Shown here in pieces: positions 26,673-34,492 of a stretch of 35,034 nucleotides of DNA (position 1 is the stretch's first letter; each line of letters opens with the position of its first letter). The notes below the pieces were generated by a model that saw only the letters and a program-made list of their open reading frames with translations, did not search any database and was not told the origin of the DNA. The stretch lies in the NCBI RefSeq assembly GCF_903853455.1, contig NZ_CAINTR010000077.1, positions 1 through 35,034 on the forward strand, given 5' to 3'. Source of the DNA: an uncultured Magnetospirillum sp. (GTDB lineage: Bacteria; Pseudomonadota; Alphaproteobacteria; Rhodospirillales; Magnetospirillaceae). The position numbers were made by a program, and so were the translations under genes.

Positions 26673-27946
26673 GACGGCTGCTCGCCTTCCTGCTGGTCAC
26701 CGCCCTGGTGGTGGCCGGCGCGGTGTGGCTGGCCGACCGGCCCGGCGAAGTGACCGTCCACTGGCAGGGCTGGCGCCTGGACACCACGGTGCCGGTGTTG
26801 CTGGCGGCGCTGGTGGGTCTGCTGGTGCTGCTGGCGGCGGTCGGGCGGCTGGCGCGGCTGATCCTCGGTGCCCCCGGCCGCTTCCTCGATTCCCGTCGCG
26901 CCGACCGCACCCGCAAAGGCTATGTCGCCCTGTCCGATGGGCTGGCGGCGGTGGCGTCGGGCGATTCGCGGGCGGCGGTCAAGCTGGCCCGCAAGGCCGA
27001 CAAGCTGCTTCAGGACAGTTCGGTGACCGGCCTGCTGACGGTTCAGGCGGCGCAGATGACCGGCGACGTCGAGCAGCTGCGCGCCCGCTACCAGGCCATG
27101 ACCGAGCGCCCGGAGACCGCCTTTCTCGGCCTCAAGGGTCTGCTGGATCTGGCGTTGAAGCAGGGTGAGCGGACGGCGGCGCGCGATTTGGCCGGCCGCG
27201 CCCTGCTGGTGCAGCCCGGTGCCGACGGTCTTGCCGCCACCCTGTTCGACCTCCAACTGGAATCGGGCCAGTTGGTCGAGGCCGAGCTGACCCTGTCGGT
27301 AGCGCGGCGCCACGCCGCCCTGCCCGCCGCCGAACTGGCGCGCCGCCGGGCGCTGGTGCTGTTCGCCCGCGCCGAGGCGGCGCAAGGAGCCGGCGATGAC
27401 GATGCCGCTCTGTCGCTGGCCCTGGACTCCCGCGATGCCCGGCCCGATTTCGTGCCGGCGGTGGCGCTGGCGGCCGAGCTGTATCGTCGTAAAGGCAAGG
27501 AGCGCAAGGCGGCGTCCTTGCTTGAGGCCGCTTTCCGGGTCGCTCCCCATCCCGAACTGGTGGCGGAATGGGCGGCGCTGGGCGAAACCGACACGCCGCT
27601 GGAGCGGGTCAAGCGCATGCAGCGTCTGGTAGCGGCCAATTCCGCCGCGCCCGACGGCCATCTCGCCCTGGCCGAGGCGGCGCTGGACGCCAAGCTGTGG
27701 GGGCAGGCCCGCACCCATCTGGACACGGCGCTGGCCCAGCGGCCGTCGCCACGGGGGCTGAGCCTGCTGGCCCGGCTGGAGCGCGCTGACAGGCACGACG
27801 AAGCCGCCGCGCTGGCCTGGCTGGCCAAGATCGGCGAGGTCGGACCCGAACCGGCCTGGACCTGTGGCGCCTGCGGTCGCGATGCTCCGGCCTTCACGGT
27901 GTGCTGCCCCGCCTGCGCCGCGCCGGGCCGGATGGAGTGGAAATGA
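26669..27946 (+). CDS. hemY: HemY-type TPR membrane protein with C-terminal Cys tetrad
   Basis: A 425-residue protein of the HemY N-terminal family (not protoporphyrinogen oxidase of the Gram-positive hemY). Two membrane segments lie at about 1-20 and 40-63, with VTVHWQGWRLDTTVPVLLA between them. TPR-type repeats fill residues about 80-390. At the end WTCGACGRDAP and FTVCCPACAAPG give a CxxC-x11-CxxC arrangement, similar to the rubredoxin-like tetrad at the end of LapB/YciM. Its role is unclear; the link to heme synthesis comes from gene order. It overlaps the cytochrome gene by ATGA. Confidence 0.88.
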   Translation: MRRLLAFLLVTALVVAGAVWLADRPGEVTVHWQGWRLDTTVPVLLAALVGLLVLLAAVGRLARLILGAPGRFLDSRRADRTRKGYVALSDGLAAVASGDSRAAVKLARKADKLLQDSSVTGLLTVQAAQMTGDVEQLRARYQAMTERPETAFLGLKGLLDLALKQGERTAARDLAGRALLVQPGADGLAATLFDLQLESGQLVEAELTLSVARRHAALPAAELARRRALVLFARAEAAQGAGDDDAALSLALDSRDARPDFVPAVALAAELYRRKGKERKAASLLEAAFRVAPHPELVAEWAALGETDTPLERVKRMQRLVAANSAAPDGHLALAEAALDAKLWGQARTHLDTALAQRPSPRGLSLLARLERADRHDEAAALAWLAKIGEVGPEPAWTCGACGRDAPAFTVCCPACAAPGRMEWK

Positions 27947-28539
27947 TGTCGAGGCTCGCCGTGGTGGTGCTGGCCGTTCTGGTCGTGGCGGGTTCGGCCC
28001 AGGCCGCCGATGATGGCCGCGCGCTGTTCGTCGCCAAGGGCTGCATCGCCTGCCACGGCGCCGACGGCCGCAAGGCCATCGCCGGGACGCCCCATCTGGC
28101 GGGCCAGAACGCCGCCTATCTGCTGCGCCAGATGACCGAGATCGCCGATGGCGTGCGGTCGTCGCCGCCGGTCGGGCCCATGAAGCCGGTGATTGCCAAG
28201 ACCACCCCCGAGGAGCGCAAGCTCCTGGCCGATTGGCTGGCGGCCCAGCCGCCGGCCGAGGTGGTGGCCGGCGATGCCGCCAAGGCCGAGCAGGGCGCGC
28301 TGCTGTTCGAGGATAGCGGCTGCATCGGCTGTCACGGCGCCGACGGCACCAAGCCGCTGGCCGACTACCCCTTTCTGGCGGGGCAGCGCAAGGACTACAT
28401 CGCCACCCAGATCAAGGCCATCCGCGACGAGGTCCGCTCGACCAAGCGCGTCCGCCTGATGGTGGCCAATGTCCGGCAATTCAAGGATGCCGAGGCCGAG
28501 CAACTGGCCGAATTCCTGTCCCAGGTGAAACGGAAATAG
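27943..28539 (+). CDS. Diheme cytochrome c4-like protein
   Basis: A 198-residue periplasmic protein with a signal peptide (residues 1-21, cleavage after SAQA) and two class I cytochrome c domains. The first heme site is CIACH at 34-38 and the second CIGCH at 127-131. Likely axial methionines lie in GPMKPV and RLMVANV, and both halves share the LAGQ(N/R)xxY motif typical of cytochrome c4. It would pass electrons in the periplasm, probably to a terminal oxidase. It starts within the hemY stop codon and so follows the heme operon directly. An alternative ATG lies one codon later. Confidence 0.92.
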   Translation: MMSRLAVVVLAVLVVAGSAQAADDGRALFVAKGCIACHGADGRKAIAGTPHLAGQNAAYLLRQMTEIADGVRSSPPVGPMKPVIAKTTPEERKLLADWLAAQPPAEVVAGDAAKAEQGALLFEDSGCIGCHGADGTKPLADYPFLAGQRKDYIATQIKAIRDEVRSTKRVRLMVANVRQFKDAEAEQLAEFLSQVKRK

Positions 28540-28550
28540 GGTTGAGCCAA

Positions 28551-29090
28551 GTGACTGGATTACCTCAGGTGACGGGACTGCCGACAACCACCCTGGTGCT
28601 GGGGGGGGCGCGATCGGGCAAGTCGGCCTATGCCGAGGCGCTGCTGGAGGGGCGGCCGTCGCTCTACCTCGCCACCGGTCAGGCCCTGGACGGGGAAATG
28701 GCCGAGCGCATCGACCACCATCGCCGCCGGCGCGGCTCCGCCTGGAGCACCCTGGAGGAGCCGGTGGAGCTTCCCGACGCGCTGGACAATGTGCTGCGGC
28801 CGGACCGGCCGGTGCTGGTGGACTGCCTCACCATGTGGATCTCCAACCTGATGCTGGCCGAGCGCGACGTGGAGCGGGCGCTGGGGCGTCTGTGCGAGGT
28901 GCTGGCCCAGCCGGCCGGGCCGGTGGTTCTGGTCTCCAACGAAATCGGCATGGGGCTGGTGCCCGACAACCCCATGGGGCGCCGGTTCCGCGACCACCAG
29001 GGCCGGGTCAACCAGCGGGTCGCCGCCATCTGCCACCGGGTGGTGTTCGTCGCCGCCGGCCTGCCGCTGGTTCTGAAAGACCTGCCATGA
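28551..29090 (+). CDS. cobU: Adenosylcobinamide kinase/guanylyltransferase
   Basis: A bifunctional CobU/CobP enzyme that phosphorylates adenosylcobinamide and forms its GDP derivative for cobalamin assembly. It shows the P loop VLGGARSGKSAYAE, YLATGQALDGEMAERI, the guanylylated-His region DHHRRRRGSAWSTLEEP, VLVDCLTMWISNLML and VSNEIGMGLVPDN with GRRFRDHQGRVNQ. No ATG lies near; the GTG at 28551 has AGGG nine bases upstream, while the TTG at 28542 has it directly adjacent. It follows the cytochrome stop by about ten bases and overlaps cobW by ATGA. Confidence 0.93.
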   Translation: MTGLPQVTGLPTTTLVLGGARSGKSAYAEALLEGRPSLYLATGQALDGEMAERIDHHRRRRGSAWSTLEEPVELPDALDNVLRPDRPVLVDCLTMWISNLMLAERDVERALGRLCEVLAQPAGPVVLVSNEIGMGLVPDNPMGRRFRDHQGRVNQRVAAICHRVVFVAAGLPLVLKDLP

Positions 29091-30094
29091 AGCGCAAGAT
29101 TCCCGCCACCGTGATCACCGGCTTCCTGGGGGCCGGCAAGACCACCCTGGTGCGTCACCTGCTGGCCAACAACCAGGGCCGCCGCATCGCCCTGATCGTC
29201 AACGAATTCGGCGATCTCGGCATCGATGGCGCGCTGCTGGCCGCCTGCGGCGTCGCCGGCTGCCGCGAGGACGACATCATCGAACTGGCCAACGGCTGTT
29301 TGTGCTGCACCGTCGCCGACGAGTTCCTGCCCACCATCCAGGCTCTGCTCGACCGCGCCGATCCGCCCGAGCATATCGTCATCGAGACCTCGGGTCTGGC
29401 CCTGCCCAAGCCGCTGGTCAAGGCCTTCCACTGGCCGGAAATCCGCTCGCGCGTCACCGTCGACGGGGTGGTGGCGGTGGTGGATTCGCCGGCCGCCGCC
29501 GCCGGGCGCTTCGCCAGCACCGAGGCGGAGCGGGCGCGGCCCGACCACGACAATCCGCTGGAAGAGGTGTTCGAGGACCAGCTGGCCTGCGCCGACATGG
29601 TGCTGCTCAACAAGTCCGACCTGATGGAGCCGGCCGCCCTGGCCGCCTTCAAGGCCGGGATCGAGGCCCGCCTGCGCCCCGGCATCAAGGTGACCGTCAC
29701 CCACCAGGGCGCCATCGACCCGCTGGTGGTGCTGGGTCTGACCGCCGCCGCCGAGGACGATCTTGACCAGCGGCCCTCCCATCACGATCTGGAAGATGGG
29801 CACGACCACGACGATTTCGAAAGCTTCGCCGTCCACCTGCCCAGCATCGCCGATCCGGCGGCGCTGGAGTTGCGGCTGATCGAGGCCATCGCCGGCCACG
29901 ACATCCTGCGGCTGAAGGGCTTCCTGGCGGTGACCGGCAAGCCCGCCCGCGCCGTGGTCCAGGCGGTCGGTACGCGCCTGGAACGATATTTCGACCGGCC
30001 GTGGAAGCCGGGCGAGGAGCGGCTCAGCCGGCTGGTGGTGATCGGCCGCAAAGGCCTCGACCGCGCCGCCATCGAGGCGCTGGTGAAGGGCTAG
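29087..30094 (+). CDS. cobW: CobW-type metallochaperone GTPase
   Basis: A 335-residue COG0523 GTPase. The Walker A motif is GFLGAGKTT (12-20), the metal-binding CxCC motif is GCLCC at 70-74, the switch/Walker B region is HIVIETSGLALP and the guanine specificity motif is NKSD. A His/Asp-rich patch (SHHDLEDGHDHDD) lies at about 225-245, followed by the CobW C-terminal domain ending RLVVIGRKGLDRAAI. Its place between cobU and cobN points to cobalt delivery to the cobaltochelatase, as proposed for CobW. It overlaps cobU by four bases. Confidence 0.94.
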   Translation: MKRKIPATVITGFLGAGKTTLVRHLLANNQGRRIALIVNEFGDLGIDGALLAACGVAGCREDDIIELANGCLCCTVADEFLPTIQALLDRADPPEHIVIETSGLALPKPLVKAFHWPEIRSRVTVDGVVAVVDSPAAAAGRFASTEAERARPDHDNPLEEVFEDQLACADMVLLNKSDLMEPAALAAFKAGIEARLRPGIKVTVTHQGAIDPLVVLGLTAAAEDDLDQRPSHHDLEDGHDHDDFESFAVHLPSIADPAALELRLIEAIAGHDILRLKGFLAVTGKPARAVVQAVGTRLERYFDRPWKPGEERLSRLVVIGRKGLDRAAIEALVKG

Positions 30095-30117
30095 GATCTG
30101 AAGTGCCAGAGCGTCAG

Positions 30118-30272
30118 GTCTTCATCCGTGTCTCAAGAAGTGGATTTCGACACGAATGAACACGAATAAATCGAATTTTTTCGTATTGCGACGTGATCGG
30201 CTTGCCCCTTCATTCGTGTTCATTCGTGTTTGCTGCGCTGCCGCAAGTGGCGGTCATTCGTGTCTTAAGACC
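30118..30272. repeat. Spacer built from CATYCGTGT units with an inverted repeat
   Basis: An 18-base perfect inverted repeat (ACACGAATGAACACGAAT at 30150-30167 and its complement at 30212-30229) lies between outer units CATCCGTGTCT-AAGA (30123) and CATTCGTGTCT-AAGA (30256). Related units occur in the right flank of the DUF4424 cassette (22081-22106). No B12-box or riboswitch-like core is seen, although the spacer precedes cobN. Confidence 0.7.
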
Positions 30273-30301
30273 TGTCGCCGCGATTCGGACCCGGTGCCGT
30301 G

Positions 30302-33300
30302 ATGCATCTTCTCGCCGCCCAGGCCGGCACCATCTCGGATGGGGCCGAGGCCACGGATCTCGGCCAGACCCCCGCCGATGTGGTGGTGCTGTCGGCCGCC
30401 GACACCGAACTGGCCTGTCTGGCGGCGGCCTACCAGGGCGGCCCGTTCAGCCTCAGGCTGGCCAATCTGCTGCGTCTTGGCCACCACATGTCGGTGGACC
30501 TCTATGTCGAGACCATGATCGAGCCGGCCAAGCTGGTGGTGGTGCGGCTGCTGGGCGGTCGCGGCTACTGGCCCTATGGCGTCGAGCAGATCGCCGCGTG
30601 TTGCCGGCGCAAGGGCGTCGCCCTGGCGCTGCTGCCCGGCGGCGACGAGCCCGATCCCGACCTGTCCCAGGACTCCACCCTGGCGCCCGAGGTGGTGGGG
30701 CGGCTGTGGCGCTATCTGGTGCAGGGCGGGCCGGACAATGCCCGCAATTTTCTCGCCTATGCCGGATCGCTGATCGGGCACGAGGCCGAGTGGCTGGAGC
30801 CTCGCCCCCTGCCCCCGGCCGGAGTGCATGGAGTCGCCGATCCCGTGGATGATCGCGCCCGCGCCGTGGTCGTGTTCTACCGCGCCCTGGTGCTGGCGGG
30901 TGACACCGCCCCCATCGACGCCCTGCTGGCCGGGTTGCGGGCGGAGGGTCTGGCGGCCTCGGCGGTCTTCGTCCAGTCGCTGAAGGATGTTTTAAGCGCC
31001 GGCACCGTCGCATCCCTGCTGGCCGACGCTCCGCCCGACGTGATCGTCAACGCCACCGGCTTTGCCGTCTCGGCGCCGGGCAAGGCCGAGCCCGGCCCCT
31101 TCGCCGCCGCCGATTGCCCGGTGTTGCAGGTCATCCTGGCGGCGGGGTCGGAAGCGGCTTGGCGCGCCGGCACCCACGGCCTGGGGTCGCGCGACATCGC
31201 CATGAACGTGGCGCTGCCCGAGGTGGACGGCCGCATCGTCACCCGCGCCATCTCGTTCAAGGCGGCGCGGCGGGACGAGGCCACCCAGTGCGACATTGCC
31301 CGCCATGCCCCGGTCCCCGACCGTGTCGTCTTCGTGGCCAAACTGGCGGCCAATTGGGCCAAGTTGCGGCGCAAGGCGCCCTCCGAGCGGCGGGTGGCGC
31401 TGGTGCTGGCCAATTATCCCAACCGCGACGGCCGCCTGGGCAACGGCGTCGGCCTCGACACCCCCGCCGCCACCATCGAGGTTCTGCGCGCCCTACAGGA
31501 CGCCGGCTATGACCTCGATCATATTCCGGACGGCGGCAACGCCCTGATCGAGCGGATGCAGGCGGGCGTCACCAATGACTGGCGAGCCTTGGGCGACCGC
31601 GAGGTGCGGGAAACCCTGTCGCTGCCGGATTACTACGCCTTTTTCAATGGGTTGAGCCCCGCCTTGCGGGACGCGGTCACCCAGCGCTGGGGCGCGCCCG
31701 AAGCCGACCCGTTCTTCGTCAAGGGTCGCCTGCACTGCGGCGATTTCGTCCTGCCGGCAACCCGTTTCGGTAAGCTAACGGTCGCGGTGCAGCCGGCGCG
31801 CGGCTACAATATCGACCCGGCCAGCAGCTATCACGACCCCGATCTGCCGCCGCCGCACAATTACCTGGCCTTCCATGCCTGGCTGCAAGACGGGTTCCGC
31901 GCCGACGCGGTGGTCCATATGGGCAAGCACGGCAATCTGGAATGGCTGCCGGGCAAGGCCCTGGCGCTGTCGGCCGATTGCTTCCCCGAGGCGGCGCTGG
32001 GCCCCCTGCCCCACCTCTATCCCTTCATCGTCAACGATCCCGGCGAGGGCACTCAAGCCAAGCGCCGCGCCGGGGCGGTGATCATCGACCACCTGACCCC
32101 GCCGCTGACCCGGGCCGAAAGCTACGGTCCGCTGCGCGAACTGGAGCGGCTGGTGGACGAGTATTACGAGGCGGCGGGAGTGGATCCCCGCCGGCTGGCG
32201 GTGCTGCGCCGGGAGATTCTCAGCCTGACCGCCGTCGCCGGCCTGGACACGGATCTCGGCATCCGTCCCGACGACGACCCCGACACGGCGCTGAAGAAGC
32301 TGGACAACCATCTGTGCGAGCTGAAGGAGTTGCAGATCCGCGACGGGCTGCACATTTTCGGCCGGGCGCCGGAGGGTGAACAGCGCATCGACCTGCTGGT
32401 GGCGCTGGCCCGGATCAAGCGGGGGGCGGCGCCGGCCGACGAGTCGCTGCTCCGCGCCCTGGCCGACGACCTGGCCTTGGGCTTCGATCCGCTCGACTGC
32501 GGGTTGGGCGACGCCTGGGAGGGGCCGCGTTCCTTGGTCCTGGCCGGGGCCGAGCCGTGGCGGACCATGGGCGACACCGTCGAGCGGCTGGAGGCCCTGG
32601 CCAAATCCCTGGTGCAAGCCACCACCCTTCCCGCTCCCGAGTGGCGCCGCACCCGGGCGGTGCTGGAGTGGATCGAGACGGTGATGGCTCCTGCGGTGGC
32701 GGCGTGCGGCGCCGCCGAGCTGGCCGGCCTGCTCACCGGGCTGGCCGGGCGCTTCGTGCCGCCGGGACCGTCGGGGGCGCCGACCCGGGGCCGTCCCGAC
32801 GTGCTGCCCACCGGCCGCAATTTCTATTCGGTGGATACCAGGACGGTGCCGACGCCGGCGGCCTGGAGTCTGGGTTGGAAGTCGGCGCAGCTGCTGCTGG
32901 AGCGTCACCTGCAAGACCATGGCGACTGGCCCCGGACCCTGGCGCTGACCGCCTGGGGCACCTCCAACATGCGCACCGGCGGCGACGACATCGCCCAAGG
33001 TCTGGCGCTGATGGGGGTCAAGCCGCAATGGGATGCAGGGTCGCGCCGGGTCACCGGCTTCGAGATCATTCCCGCCGGCCTGCTGGACCGGCCACGGGTG
33101 GATGTGACGTTGCGGGTGTCGGGCTTTTTCCGCGACGCCTTCCCCGGTCTGATCGACCTGTTCGACTCGGCGGCCCGCGCCGTGGCGGCTTTGGACGAGT
33201 CGCCCGAGGTCAATCCGCTGGCGGATCGGGTCACCGTCGAGCGGGCGCGGCTGGAGGCCGGGGGAGCGACGCCGGAGGATGCGGCGCGCCGGGCCGGGTT

Positions 33301-33994
33301 CCGGGTGTTCGGCTCCAAGCCGGGAGCCTATGGCGCCGGCTTGCAGGCGCTGATCGACGAGAAAGGCTGGATTTCGGCCGCCGATCTCGCCCAGTCCTAT
33401 CTGGCCTGGGGCGGCTGGGCCTATGGCGCCGGCGCCGAGGGCGATGCCGCGCACGATTTGTTCCGCGACCGCCTCGCCCGGGTGGAGGCGGTGGTGCAGA
33501 ACCAGGACAACCGCGAACACGACCTGCTGGATTCCGACGATTACTATCAGTTCGAGGGCGGCCTGGCGGCGGCGGTGGAGGTGGCGTCCGGCCACGCTCC
33601 CACCGTCTACCACGCCGACCATTCCCGCCCGGAATCCCCGCGCATCCGCACCCTGGACGAGGAAATCGCCCGCATCGTGCGGGGCCGGGTGGTCAATCCC
33701 AAATGGATCAAGGGCGTGATGCGCCACGGCTACAAGGGCGCCTTCGAGATGGCGGCCAGCGTCGATTACCTGTTCGCCTTCGCCGCCACCACCCACGCGG
33801 TCAAGGACCACCATTTCGACCTGGTGGCCGAGGCCTATCTGGAGGACGCGGAGGTGGTGTCGTTTCTGAAAGACAACAATCCCGCCGCCCTGGCGGAAAT
33901 CCGCGCTCGCCTGCGGGAAGCGCTGGAGCGGGGCCTGTGGCATCCGCGTCGCAACCGGGTTTTCGACCTGGTGGCCGAGGATGCCGCGCCATGA
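30302..33994 (+). CDS. cobN: Cobaltochelatase subunit CobN
   Basis: A 1230-residue large subunit of the aerobic-pathway cobaltochelatase (CobNST), related to magnesium chelatase H. The N-terminal part has MHLLAAQAGTISDGAEATDL and LLGGRGYWPYGVEQI; the central part VALVLANYPNRDGRLGNGVG, LDTPAATIEVLRAL, VVHMGKHGNLEWLPGKALAL and DCFPEAALG; the C-terminal part TWGTSN-like LTAWGTSNMRTGGDDIAQGL, VSGFFRDAFPGLIDLFDSA and VVNPKWIKGVMRHGYKGAFE. Length is near the family norm. CobS and CobT are not in this window. The ATG at 30302 is preferred over the GTG one codon earlier. Confidence 0.96.
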   Translation: MHLLAAQAGTISDGAEATDLGQTPADVVVLSAADTELACLAAAYQGGPFSLRLANLLRLGHHMSVDLYVETMIEPAKLVVVRLLGGRGYWPYGVEQIAACCRRKGVALALLPGGDEPDPDLSQDSTLAPEVVGRLWRYLVQGGPDNARNFLAYAGSLIGHEAEWLEPRPLPPAGVHGVADPVDDRARAVVVFYRALVLAGDTAPIDALLAGLRAEGLAASAVFVQSLKDVLSAGTVASLLADAPPDVIVNATGFAVSAPGKAEPGPFAAADCPVLQVILAAGSEAAWRAGTHGLGSRDIAMNVALPEVDGRIVTRAISFKAARRDEATQCDIARHAPVPDRVVFVAKLAANWAKLRRKAPSERRVALVLANYPNRDGRLGNGVGLDTPAATIEVLRALQDAGYDLDHIPDGGNALIERMQAGVTNDWRALGDREVRETLSLPDYYAFFNGLSPALRDAVTQRWGAPEADPFFVKGRLHCGDFVLPATRFGKLTVAVQPARGYNIDPASSYHDPDLPPPHNYLAFHAWLQDGFRADAVVHMGKHGNLEWLPGKALALSADCFPEAALGPLPHLYPFIVNDPGEGTQAKRRAGAVIIDHLTPPLTRAESYGPLRELERLVDEYYEAAGVDPRRLAVLRREILSLTAVAGLDTDLGIRPDDDPDTALKKLDNHLCELKELQIRDGLHIFGRAPEGEQRIDLLVALARIKRGAAPADESLLRALADDLALGFDPLDCGLGDAWEGPRSLVLAGAEPWRTMGDTVERLEALAKSLVQATTLPAPEWRRTRAVLEWIETVMAPAVAACGAAELAGLLTGLAGRFVPPGPSGAPTRGRPDVLPTGRNFYSVDTRTVPTPAAWSLGWKSAQLLLERHLQDHGDWPRTLALTAWGTSNMRTGGDDIAQGLALMGVKPQWDAGSRRVTGFEIIPAGLLDRPRVDVTLRVSGFFRDAFPGLIDLFDSAARAVAALDESPEVNPLADRVTVERARLEAGGATPEDAARRAGFRVFGSKPGAYGAGLQALIDEKGWISAADLAQSYLAWGGWAYGAGAEGDAAHDLFRDRLARVEAVVQNQDNREHDLLDSDDYYQFEGGLAAAVEVASGHAPTVYHADHSRPESPRIRTLDEEIARIVRGRVVNPKWIKGVMRHGYKGAFEMAASVDYLFAFAATTHAVKDHHFDLVAEAYLEDAEVVSFLKDNNPAALAEIRARLREALERGLWHPRRNRVFDLVAEDAAP

Positions 33995-34077
33995 CGCCGC
34001 GCGCCCTGGTTCTCGCCGCCCTCGCCTTCGCCGCCACCGTCGGCGGTTATTGGCTGCGCCTCAAACTTTTTGGGTGA
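33991..34077 (+). CDS. Possible 28-residue single-pass membrane peptide coupled to cobN
   Basis: The frame MTPRALVLAALAFAATVGGY then WLRLKLFG begins with an ATGA overlap on the cobN stop, the same coupling used by other genes in this group. It is one hydrophobic helix with positive residues on both sides. In such GC-rich DNA a chance open frame is easy, and its end overlaps the convergent PilZ gene by 17 bases, so this is a tentative call. Confidence 0.35.
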   Translation: MTPRALVLAALAFAATVGGYWLRLKLFG

Positions 34078-34393
34078 GCTTGAGACCGAGGCGGGCGAGG
34101 TCGTCGTCGGACAAGGCGGATTCGAACGAGCAGCCCAGCGCGCTGAAATTGGGTGTCGCCCACCGCACCGTCCCGTCGAAGCTCAGATTGTCGATGGCGA
34201 CCCTGACAACCGTTCCCGGCCGGAGATCGGCCGCCGCCAACGCCTTCAGATCGCTGGGCAGCAGCTTGCAGCCGCCCTGGGACAGATCCGCCACCTGGGC
34301 CGGCTGCTGCGGCAGCCCGGCAATATCCAGGCGGGCGGGGTGAGCCCAGGACAGCCGGGGATAGGCGCGTAATTCGGCATGGCCGGTCGACAT
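34061..34393 (-). CDS. PilZ-domain protein
   Basis: A 110-residue single-domain protein. The c-di-GMP binding motifs are present: RxxxR as RAYPR at 9-13 and D-x-S-x-x-G as DLSQGG at 36-41. The barrel follows with PGTVVRVAIDNLSFDGTVRWA and ALGCSFESALSDDDLARL. It should bind cyclic di-GMP and act on motility, envelope or enzyme targets that are not visible here. The gene is convergent with cobN and lies about 100 bases from the next gene on the same strand; that gap holds nothing I recognise. Confidence 0.9.
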   Translation of the reverse strand: MSTGHAELRAYPRLSWAHPARLDIAGLPQQPAQVADLSQGGCKLLPSDLKALAAADLRPGTVVRVAIDNLSFDGTVRWATPNFSALGCSFESALSDDDLARLGLKLTQKV

Positions 34394-34492
34394 AACCCAA
34401 ACTCCAATTCAACGTCATAGGCCGATAGTCTTTGATCGGCGCAGCGATGGTGTGAAGCGTTTGATCACTAAGGTCAATAGATGCATTTGACC

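Noticed and set aside
30095-30301. Cobalamin riboswitch before cobN
   Set aside because: No B12 box or conserved core is visible; the spacer is made of CATYCGTGT units and an inverted repeat.
31775-33943. A 722-codon open frame on the minus strand
   Set aside because: Shadow of cobN; the plus-strand frame has continuous family motifs over this stretch.
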